Part shown: positions 55,478 to 64,000 of the stretch, in pieces | How positions within the stretch are numbered: the first letter of the stretch is position 1 | Layout of the letters: each line of letters begins with the position of its first letter | From: Annulohypoxylon bovei var. microspora | Lineage: Eukaryota; Ascomycota; Sordariomycetes; Xylariales; Hypoxylaceae | Direction of reading: 5' to 3' | NCBI GenBank assembly: GCA_022836615.1 | Contig: MU405336.1 | Location: forward strand, 56,027-120,026 | DNA: 64,000 nt | Translations under genes and position numbers: made by a program | Notes under the pieces: model-generated | The model's database searches: none | What the model saw: the letters and a program-made list of their open reading frames with translations, nothing else | Told to the model about the DNA's origin: nothing

Positions 55478-57817
55478 ATGGGACTCATAACTCAGCTCCT
55501 GCTGGGATCTACGCTGCTGCGTTCCGCAATCGCCATTCAGCCCGCGCGCCAACCCCACCAGCCAACCGGCAACGGCGAGAAGATCCTGACGTGGAACGAG
55601 ACGGTAGCTAGCAATCAATTCGGCTCCCGGTCCACATCCGTCAGCTGGCTCTCCGGCGGCGAGGATGGACAATACATATATGCTAGCGATAGTGGGGCGC
55701 TGATATTGGAAAATTTCGTCACGGGCGAGAGCACGACGTTCCTCGACGCTGACCTGATCCCGGACGACGTGTACGATTACTGGATTCGCCCGGACTTGGC
55801 CAAGGTTCTTTTCGCGACTAATTACACGAAGCAGTACCGCCACTCGTACTTCTCTGATTATTCAATTCTGGATGTGGCATCGGGAGAACTGACACCTTTG
55901 GTTGAGGACCAGGTCGGTGATATTCAGTATGCAGAGCTTGCGCCGGCGGGCGACGCGGTCGCTTTCGTGCGCGGCAACAATCTGTTCCTAAATAAGAACG
56001 GGACAATTTCTCAAATCACAGATGATGGCTCTCCCGATCTTTTCAATGGCGTGCCAGATTGGGTATACGAGGAAGAGATATTCGGCGATCGCTCGGCAAT
56101 TTGGTTCTCGCCTGACGGTGAGGTCCTTGCGTATCTTAGCTTTGACGAAACGGGAGTCGAGACCTTCACTGTTCAGTACTTCATGAACAACCAAGAGATT
56201 GCGCCTGTTTATCCTCGCCTGCTAGATCTGCGGTACCCTAAGGTCGGCACGACGAATCCAACCGTATCTCTAACTCTATTAAAGGTCGATAGCGAGGAGA
56301 AGCAACCTGTCGTGATCGACGCTTTCCCCGCGGATGATCTGGTCATTGGTGAGATTGCTTGGGTTACCTCTGAGCATAGTAGCGTTATTTACCGCGCTTT
56401 CAATCGCGTTCAGGATACCTCGAAGCACGTACGAGTTGATGTAGCTGATGAGATCACCACCGAGGTCGTCCGAGAACGTGACGGCACCGATGGGTGGCTC
56501 GACAACGACATAGGAATCAAGTTCGTTGGGCCCGTCAATGGCTCCACAGGCGATTATTACATCGATGTTTCAGACGAGTCAGGTTGGCAGCACATTTACC
56601 TTTACGCGGTTAATGGATCGAATGTCACCGCACTCACAGAAGGAGAATGGGAGGTAACATCCGTTCTCACTGTCGACAATGAACGCGAGTTGGTCTACTA
56701 CACGTCTACTCAAGCTGACAGCACTGAGCGACACGTTTACTCTGTCTCGTATTCCACTCTAGAATCAAAAGCGCTTGTCGACGATACGGCTCCTGCAGTT
56801 TGGAGTGCATCGTTCAGTTCGGCTGGTGGATACTACATTCTTAGCTACTCGGGACCCGACGTGCCGTACCAGGAGCTGTACTCCATCAACGATACCACGA
56901 CGTCTCTCCGAACCATCACCTCGAATGAAGACCTTTGGAACAAGCTACAGGAGTACAACTTACCGAACATGACATATTTCACGCTCGAGCACCCCGATGG
57001 GTATAGTCTGAATGTTCTAGAACGACTACCCCCTAACTTCGACCCCGCTAAGAAGTACCCGGTTCTCTTCACACCATACGGCGGGCCGGGGTCGCAGGAA
57101 GTGTCTAAGTCATTTCAATCAGTAGGCTGGAATGCGTACGTCTCGTCCGACCCAGACCTGGAGTTTATCCAATACACGGTCGATAACCGAGGTACGGGCT
57201 ACAAAGGTCGAGAATTCCGCGCGCTTGTAGCATCTCACCTAGGTGAGTTCGAAGCCGCGGACCAGATATGGGCGGCACAGGAACTAGCTTCTCGAAATTC
57301 GTTCATCGACGCAGAGAAAGTCGGGATTTTTGGATGGTCGTACGGCGGCTATCTCTCGGCGAAGGTCGTAGAGGCGGACTCGGGCGTATTCACCCTAGGC
57401 CTGATCGTAGCGCCCGTGAGCGATTGGCGATTCTACGACAGCATGTACACGGAGCGGTACATGAAGACATCGCAGATGAACCCGGACGGATATAACAACA
57501 CAGCAGTGCGCAAACCCGACGGCTTCAAAAACATTGCCGGTGGCTTCTCCATCCAACACGGTTTGGGCGACGACAACGTCCATTACCAAAACACAGCCGC
57601 CCTACTAGATCTACTTGTGGGAGCTGGCGTGTCTCCAGCCAAGATGCAGTGGCGCGTCTTCACTGATAGCGACCATGGAATTTCGTACCACGGCGCCTCC
57701 ACCTACCTGTACAAGTTCCTGACAGAACTATTATACCGCGAGAAGATACGGACAAACGAGGGCATGGTTCATCAATGGACGAGGAGGGCAAAGTCATGGT
57801 TGGTGGGTGAACCGTGA
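55478..57817 (+). CDS. dpp4: Secreted dipeptidyl peptidase IV
   Basis: A single exon, 779 residues, close to the usual 765-790. The N-terminal MGLITQLLLGSTLLRSAIA is a signal peptide without a following membrane anchor, as in secreted fungal DPP4. The beta-propeller includes DWVYEEEIF with the Glu199/Glu200 pair that holds the substrate amino end. The alpha/beta-hydrolase domain has GWSYGG (Ser621), GDDNVH (Asp698) and SDHGISYHG (His733), spaced as in known enzymes. It removes dipeptides, usually X-Pro or X-Ala, from the N-terminus of peptides outside the cell, complementing other secreted proteases. Several N-glycosylation sites are visible. Assigned with high confidence; a vacuolar DAP-B type would show a membrane anchor. 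Confidence 0.95.
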   Translation: MGLITQLLLGSTLLRSAIAIQPARQPHQPTGNGEKILTWNETVASNQFGSRSTSVSWLSGGEDGQYIYASDSGALILENFVTGESTTFLDADLIPDDVYDYWIRPDLAKVLFATNYTKQYRHSYFSDYSILDVASGELTPLVEDQVGDIQYAELAPAGDAVAFVRGNNLFLNKNGTISQITDDGSPDLFNGVPDWVYEEEIFGDRSAIWFSPDGEVLAYLSFDETGVETFTVQYFMNNQEIAPVYPRLLDLRYPKVGTTNPTVSLTLLKVDSEEKQPVVIDAFPADDLVIGEIAWVTSEHSSVIYRAFNRVQDTSKHVRVDVADEITTEVVRERDGTDGWLDNDIGIKFVGPVNGSTGDYYIDVSDESGWQHIYLYAVNGSNVTALTEGEWEVTSVLTVDNERELVYYTSTQADSTERHVYSVSYSTLESKALVDDTAPAVWSASFSSAGGYYILSYSGPDVPYQELYSINDTTTSLRTITSNEDLWNKLQEYNLPNMTYFTLEHPDGYSLNVLERLPPNFDPAKKYPVLFTPYGGPGSQEVSKSFQSVGWNAYVSSDPDLEFIQYTVDNRGTGYKGREFRALVASHLGEFEAADQIWAAQELASRNSFIDAEKVGIFGWSYGGYLSAKVVEADSGVFTLGLIVAPVSDWRFYDSMYTERYMKTSQMNPDGYNNTAVRKPDGFKNIAGGFSIQHGLGDDNVHYQNTAALLDLLVGAGVSPAKMQWRVFTDSDHGISYHGASTYLYKFLTELLYREKIRTNEGMVHQWTRRAKSWLVGEP

Positions 57818-60457
57818 AGTATCCATAGCCTCAAGTAAAATCTGCTAAATGTTACGAAGTCATGTAACTAGAAGAGCATTGCTTCATGAAAATAAGTACA
57901 TATATATAACATCCCCGCATATATCCTACATTTGTCCCGTTGATTGAACCTTGAGAATGGAAGGCGCTGCATTTTGTACAGGTATCGATATGCCGCTGTA
58001 AAATATGGGGCGCATCACTATTGAGCGCTAAAAGTATAATGAGCCATAAGGCATTGCTCCTTGTAATCCATACATTTATAATGAGTGACTTAAGCCAATT
58101 AAATCGCGAGCACGTTTAATCGGAAGTTAACAATACCTTCCAATCGGTATAATTATAGCGCGTCATCACGCTACACTCCTTACTATTACAAGGGCTCATT
58201 AGTGAAAATAGAGTGTAAATATATAACACATGAACACATTATAAATATATTGAATTCGCGGTTCAACGGATGTCATGAAATGGCTTACAACACCGCCAAA
58301 GACCATGAATGTAATAATTTAAGGCACAATTTTTCAAGTCTCTTGAATGCCATGATGTGTTGAAATATGAAAATAAGAGAGTGACTAAATTCAAGATTAA
58401 ACAAACTAATATAAGTACATGAGTAGGTGACATGGTCAAGAAGGTACATCATTATGGTAGGCTCCCTCAAAGGTACCTAATTTGAAAACTTATGTGAAAG
58501 ATCGTCCCTTCTTGGCTTGTAAGGAAATGGTGAGTTCCCTTGAGTTTTGACCGAATGTCAGGGGACTTGCCGCAATTAACCAAAGAGATGTAATGATTTT
58601 AAAACGGCTCACATTAATAGAAAGGGAAGTGTTAGGTATATACTAGAAGTCATTCGACATTAACGTTCAATGTATAATTTAAATTCTTGATCTTATTAAT
58701 GTATATACCTCATGATCCACAAGCATAAGGTAGGTAATTAAATACCTTACTTAATACTTAAAATACCTCTTTCATTACATCTAAGTGAAGGTAAATAATC
58801 TCATCATAAAGTATATACCTTTCGATATACTCATAAATTTAAACTTAAATCAAAAATACAAAGTGCGTAATGTTCTGAACACTAAAAGAATGCGTGGAAT
58901 ACTTATCATATTTCAATAAATTACTTATTACTCAGGCAAGTAATTGCAAAACCCCGACTCAACAGCTTTTAATCTTCACAGCTTCATATTTGGTCCTTTC
59001 ACATTCGTCATAACATATTCTATTATCCTTACCATAATGCTTTTCTTACGTTACAATTTCCTATCTAAGTCAAGCTTCTAATCAAGCAATACAACCAATA
59101 ACACTATCATCTTAAGCTACTATATAGAGCTGTCAGCTATGTGCATAAATACGCCTCAGCCCCAGCTATCTTTGGGGAGGGCTCTGCTCTATCCAAACAA
59201 CCTCACATCTGAAGATCGAGTACACAGCAAGCAGCCAATCATCAATGGCGATTCATTCATTCACTAATATGGGATCCCAATAATTGGTAGCTCATACCTA
59301 AGTTGGCATCATTGTGATGATTTCCATCTGATATCATGTTCGACATGGACACTATTGCTGCCCTGGGAATTCAAAGGCAAGGAAGATTTCAACGGCGACG
59401 CGGGGGCAGAAATAGGTCTAATTGGAATGCTGGCCCGGCTCCACGGGTCGGTACATCTTCTTTAACTCCTGCGCCTACTGACCCAGAGACTGGGGAATGT
59501 CAATAGTCTTCGTCTTGATGTTATCTTGACGATCTTTAACCAGACTATACTTTCTGGGATTCTACGGGAAAACTCCCGCAGAGAAGCCCGACCTTTTCTC
59601 AGTGACGTAACCGACTCGAAATTTCAGACACGTCTACTTTCGTGGGATGAGCAATGTACCAACGATCGACAAAATGGGTAGGGAGCTGCGCATCCCCGTT
59701 TGAAGTACACTCAACGAACAAGCGACACGTTATATGTCTGGATCCTCGACTGGCACGCTACATGGTCCTTCGCCCTAATGATAACTCCATCTACGACTTG
59801 AAGTCCTAGTTAGCTCTCGTTGAGCACGCAACGCGGGCGATGTACCGCTGGGCTAAATCCGAACAACATGATGAGACGTCTAGGATTGCATAATTGGAAA
59901 AGGAACTCCGGGGCAAAAGAATTCTAGTGGTATCGAGCAAGTCGCTGTTTAAACACACCTGGGCAGTTACCTGGAACTTTTTCTTCCCTACCGCTCCCAT
60001 TATTGAGAATATGAACATGCTAGACCTAGCTCTATTGGCTAAGGCTGTCGGCGGACGCACCATGAGCCGTTTACACGGATCTAGTTAGCCGGTGTGATTG
60101 AAGATCACTATATAACTCACTGAGATCCTCTAGAGGTCACGTAGGTATATATACCACTGGAGCTGTATGGCTGGCAGTGGGCCCACGTTTTGCCGAAACA
60201 AGAGGAATATAGCTAAGAAGCTCACTCCTGGTTTTATCACTCACGAAGTAATAGTATTCTAAGTCTAACATGGTTCAGGATATCTATCAAATATTTCCAA
60301 GAAATGAGAGCGACGTAAATATGTGCTGTCACTAACATGTGACCACCCCCTTTATGAGCCCACAGTATCTTAGTAGCACGTTAGATGCAACTCTGGCTGT
60401 GTCTGACCACTATATCATTGATCTTGTCTCTATTATTGTCAAAGTTTTGCCAATTGC
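57818..60457. other. Long intergenic region, A+T-rich with decayed coding traces
   Basis: 2.6 kb. From 57818 to about 59300 it is A+T-rich and featureless. From 59300 to 60100 the composition becomes coding-like, with short frames (59336-59506, 59894-60088) separated by stops, suggesting an old gene or transposon remnant that I could not identify. Confidence 0.5.
59336..60088 (+). pseudogene. Possible decayed coding sequence, family unknown
   Basis: A 56-codon frame starts at 59336 with an Arg/Gly-rich piece (RFQRRRGGRNRSNWN). A later frame, 59894-60088, carries ELRGKRILVVSSKSLFKHTW and LDLALLAKAVGG. Stops and frame changes intervene and no splice pattern repairs them. It could be chance, an orphan, or a degenerate gene; nothing was recognised. 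Confidence 0.2.
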
Positions 60458-61507
60458 CTATTTGAATGCGCCTTGGAGAGCGGTGTTATTTTTACTTATC
60501 CTCGCCCACTCGGCGCTTTTAATCCACAGCTTTTCTTGCTTTGATTCGTCTCGACTTTCGGGTGAGCTTTCATCCTTCTCTAGTAGTTCGAAATAACCCC
60601 TGTCGCCGGGGTGGACGCGGTCAAGCGCAAGCTCAATGGCATCTACACCGGAATCGGCTCCCGTGCGCATTTGTGGGTTCTGGTACTGTAGCAGCGGCAA
60701 TAGGGGCTGGACGGCATACCGCATTAAGAAGCTTAGCAACGAAGATGTGTTCTTCTGGAACATGCGCGAATCTACGAGACCGCCTGGGTTGTAAGCTACG
60801 GCGGTAATCTTGTTGAGACTTTCATCCTGTGAAGTCCGTTAGATAATAGATCATGCACGCCTTGGGGGGCTTCCTACCTTCTCGAGATATCGATTAAGCG
60901 CATGCGTCCAAGCCGTGGTGGCCAGTTTGGAGCTCCCGTATCTATGGAACCCTGCACCCCCTTTGTCTTCGTGAGAGACAGGCTTGATGAGTAAATCGAG
61001 GTCCTCTGGAATCGTAGGCGGGATCTTCTCTAACAGAGCTCTGCCGGGTTGGTGCGCCTCGCTGGAAAACATCACAATCCGCCCGCCATCCGGGGCAAAC
61101 CTGTCGAGAAGCCGAAGCACTAGGGCTACGTGGGATATGTGGTTTACCTGAAAGGTTTTATCATATGCATCGTCTGTCAGTTCTGGATCGCCCACAAGGT
61201 TCCAGTAGCATGCATTGCATATAATCGTCTTCAGGGGCGGGGTCCTTTTAGCGGCAATGTCCTCAGACAGCGCGCTTGCAAAGTCGTGTACGGCTGAGAT
61301 GCTAGAAAGGTCGAGCTGCTGAATTGATGTCTTTGCTCCCGGATACCGGGATATTATTTCGCGTAACCTTTGCGTGTTGAGATCAACTTCCGAAGCATCC
61401 CGAACGGTGAGTATTGCCGTGTGTTCTGGGTAGTTCCTGAGGAGATGGTCCACGGCGGGGAGGGCAAGGGTTCCATTAGCCCCGGTGATTAGAACGCTAC
61501 CCGCCAT
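60458..61507 (-). CDS. Short-chain dehydrogenase/reductase (ERG27-like)
   Basis: Two exons, 61507-60878 and 60826-60458, give 332 residues; the intron GTAGGA...TTCACAG is phase 0. I start at MAGSVLITGANGTLA because it places the cofactor motif TGANGTLA at the N-terminus; a longer frame upstream reads through non-homologous sequence. The usual TGxxxGxG is altered at its last glycine. TIICNAC replaces the NAG motif, and YGSSKLA holds the catalytic Tyr190 and Lys194. FQVNHISHVALVLRLLD is family-typical. SDRs of this shape reduce ketones of lipids or polyketides with NADPH; the 3-ketosteroid reductase branch is one guess. The substrate cannot be determined. Confidence 0.8.
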
Positions 61508-62045
61508 GGTTTTTAGGTCTGCCGATTTGATCTGGGGTAGGAATATGAATTGAGATCTAGTTGATACGGCGGGGGAGATAATTCGGCACGGTGACCTAGA
61601 ACTATGCGAGCATGTGAAAAGGAAACGAAGATTGTCTTTGCCTACAACGAGGAGCGCTATCATCTGTCCTCTAAAGGGTTTAAGTTAGTGAATGCAATTT
61701 CTGATAGCTTTTGTAGGATTGATGTTGCACGATCCTTCAGAAATAGGTATCCAACTAACGACAGGATCTCTCGAGGGCTTGTCCATAATAAGAATAATAA
61801 GAACCTACATGCCCGATTGGGTTAGCTAGGTTACGATAGACACCTGGACCGGGGTGACCTTGCTTATTGTGGATGAGGTCCACTGACTCGGTTCGGCAAC
61901 CCCCTTGTGAAGATCATCGTGAGATAGTGCGCTCAGACATAAACCAATCTGTTGGAATGCACGTACATGTATGCATGTCGGTACTTCTATGTATTTCATT
62001 GACTAACGAAACTGATTATAATTCATTGGTTTTTAAAAATTGATC
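61508..62045. other. Intergenic spacer
   Basis: 538 bp between the SDR gene and the rhodopsin-like membrane protein gene. No gene or repeat recognised. Confidence 0.55.
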
Positions 62046-63421
62046 TTATATAGCATATCCTACGTTTCTCCATTGTTGCGCATCGTGCTGACCATCTTCG
62101 AGCTCTATGTAGGCGTCATGGCGCAAATGAGCTTCACTTGAAGATTGTGCAGAGTTTCTGATCCGAGATGCGGGGTAAGATGTTGATCCTTCTCTGATAT
62201 TAGAATTCGAAATTGAGCTCTTCGTATCGCGAGACTTCGGGGGAGCTTTGCCACGCAAGTGAGCCCAAAATCTAGGGAAGAGTGGCATACAGCCTACTAA
62301 TATCGTTCCAAAGTATTCAGCAAACCTGTATGGAGATTAGCTATTGAAAAGTAAGTCAATGAGAAAAACGCTCACGTAAACAGTCCGACTTTGGAGATGG
62401 CCATAGTTAAATTATCATCCGTAACGAGAGGGACGCGGAAGGCAACCCCAAGAACAGCGATTGCACAAGTACTGAGATGAAACGAGGTTAGCTAACGCTG
62501 ACTGAGGAACGAGGTGGAGGGAATGCCGCCTTACAAGAACCCTACGCCAAATACAGATATAACTCCCATCTTGCGTTTCATGGGCATTTGAAGGAGCCAA
62601 ATCGCCCACAATGGTGTTAGAAATATGCCAATGTCGAGAAGCATGTTGATGATGCCCGAGACCAACGTGGCGACTTTGAAGTTAATGCAGGTCGCATCTG
62701 GTGCCAACAATGGATTCCATATAGCCGAGCGAGGCCAACATTGGAATATAAACGTGAAGAAACAGGCGACATAATATCCTACTGTTGCAGCAATAAGGCC
62801 GTTGATGATCCACCATACCGAGTTCTTTAGGCTCCCGGGACAGAATATCCTCTTTAGCTGAATAAGAACGAAATACTTGGCTGCCAGCATCGAAGGCCCG
62901 TAGATGATTTCAATGACGTTCATCATCTATCTTCAGTGAGCACATGAACCCTCCTTAGATGTAACCGCAGCTGGTTGGTCGGCTTACGTATAAGAAGTAG
63001 GGTGCGTCGATGGCTCGAATATCCCATTGGTTGCGCGATAACCCAAGTCCCGAGAGATATATAAAGATTATGTCCCAGATGAGAAAACCGGTCTAAGTAG
63101 GTAGGTATCTGTTAGTCTTGTGCTTCTATTATGATGTCAAACTTTCATACTAAGGCGAATATCGCGAAATCTACTTATGATTAGTTATTGTCTTAATATT
63201 GAAATAATAGGGAGACACCAACAATCTTCATGTTTCATAGATTTCAAGATGACCGCTTTGGTGTATATGCGAATAGCTACGGCTAGAGTCATCAGCACTA
63301 TGCTGATGATACCGATACCGAGAATCCATGGGTAGAACGTAAATGGGTCATCGAAATTCGACACGACGCCTGCAGGTGGCACCAAGGCCGGCAGTTGCGA
63401 AAGATCCTGCGTTGAAGTCAT
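62046..63421 (-). CDS. Rhodopsin-domain integral membrane protein (Pth11/SAT4-like), possibly disrupted
   Basis: Clear exons are 63092-62988, 62926-62535, 62471-62376 and 62325-62046, with consistent phases 0, 2, 2. The first exon begins at the ATG at 63421 (MTSTQDLSQLPALV) and runs to about 63219 (KSMKHEDC). Seven hydrophobic segments, NVIEIIYGPSMLAAKYFVL, CINFKVATLVSGIINMLLD and similar pieces match the fungal rhodopsin-domain family, which includes the surface receptor Pth11. The last 80 residues are a polar Ser-rich tail. The first intron is the problem: no GT-AG pair joins HED to TGFLIWD in frame. Either a rare donor is used, there is a missed microexon, or a small deletion has broken the gene. 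Ligand and pathway unknown. Confidence 0.65.
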
Positions 63422-64000
63422 AATCAACAATGCGAGTCTTTGTCAGCGCAGAAGACTGCGTCTCCGGGAGACTGGTAAGGAGGGTGGGATGCCCTTTATT
63501 GCCGACCACCTCACGCAGACATATTGCGGCAAGTGGGTTTCCAGCATGTCGATCCATACGTGAGATTCTTATTTCTATCTATTAATTCTCGGGGTGTTTA
63601 ATCTGATTCGTTATAACGTCCAGCAGCGGAGAGGCTGGGTTACATAGGCGCGATAGTCGCCACGATCCTCCGGCGTAATCGCTGGAGTCGGTTAACTAGC
63701 GTGCTTCAGTAAGAGGACGCCAACAGCATGTGTGATGCAATAGGAAGATAGCAGTTGATGATAGGCCATACTGTTAATGTTGCATAATACATCGTGGTGT
63801 AACCTGACCAGAACGTCCTTTTCGCGTTAAGTCAACACAGTGGGAATATAGATGAACTGACCATTGCTCCACAAATTAAAGGACCCACACCTTACCACTG
63901 CAAGGGTTTGCCCGAACTTTAGGAGGGTTATTGTGTCGGGGTGATTTTTTTCGTGTCATAGAAATTTAACTCCGTTATCTCCGCGAATAAGGCATTTCTG
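63422..64000. other. Upstream region of the membrane protein gene
   Basis: Right edge of the window. No supported gene. It contains the promoter of the rhodopsin-like gene. Confidence 0.5.

Overview
This is a window from a filamentous ascomycete genome, most likely Pezizomycotina and possibly Sordariomycetes. The evidence is short introns (about 50-85 bases, GTRNGT...CTAAC...YAG), fungal families such as Dug2 with WD40 repeats, CorA-like proteins, Pth11/SAT4-type membrane proteins and secreted DPP4, and a block of extreme A+T content that looks like repeat-induced point mutation (RIP). I could not fix genus or species from the sequence.

Left arm (1-28.4 kb), ordinary gene-rich DNA: a secreted DUF4185 protein (-), a Thr-nucleophile asparaginase (+), the import channel subunit Tim17 (-, five exons), the glutathione-degradation protein Dug2 (+), a disordered orphan (-), an intergenic stretch with inverted and tandem repeats, a CorA-like membrane protein (+, four exons), a 14-TM MFS transporter (-, six exons), a secreted arylsulfotransferase-like protein (+), a GH27-type glycosidase (+), a small secreted cysteine-containing protein (+) and an acidic orphan (-).

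Middle (28.4-46.4 kb), an A+T-rich island with almost no open frames. It resolves into nested mobile elements. An outer LTR retrotransposon (155-bp LTRs, 5-bp duplication CTTTT) contains a complete Ty3/gypsy chromodomain element of 5.67 kb (LTRs of 310/312 bp, duplication TTATT). It also contains two elements of normal base composition: a 1.13-kb inverted-repeat element flanked by TA, and a 714-bp palindromic foldback element flanked by an 8-bp duplication AAAATTTA. The paired 155-bp LTRs differ only by transitions, as expected for RIP. The two normal-composition elements apparently arrived after mutation stopped.

Right arm (46.4-64 kb), gene-rich again: phosphoinositide phospholipase C (+), an Artemis/SNM1-type nuclease (-, six exons), an LCM-type methyltransferase (+), a VWA protein (-), secreted dipeptidyl peptidase IV (+), an SDR reductase (-) and a rhodopsin-like membrane protein (-) whose first exon junction does not resolve.

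The genes do not form one pathway or a biosynthetic cluster. A loose theme is nutrient handling: secreted hydrolases, DPP4, asparaginase, Dug2 and a basic-amino-acid-type MFS carrier would all serve nitrogen and carbon scavenging. I found no tRNA, rRNA or CRISPR, and no convincing new multi-gene system. The most informative structure is the dated nest of transposons and the repeats at its edges.
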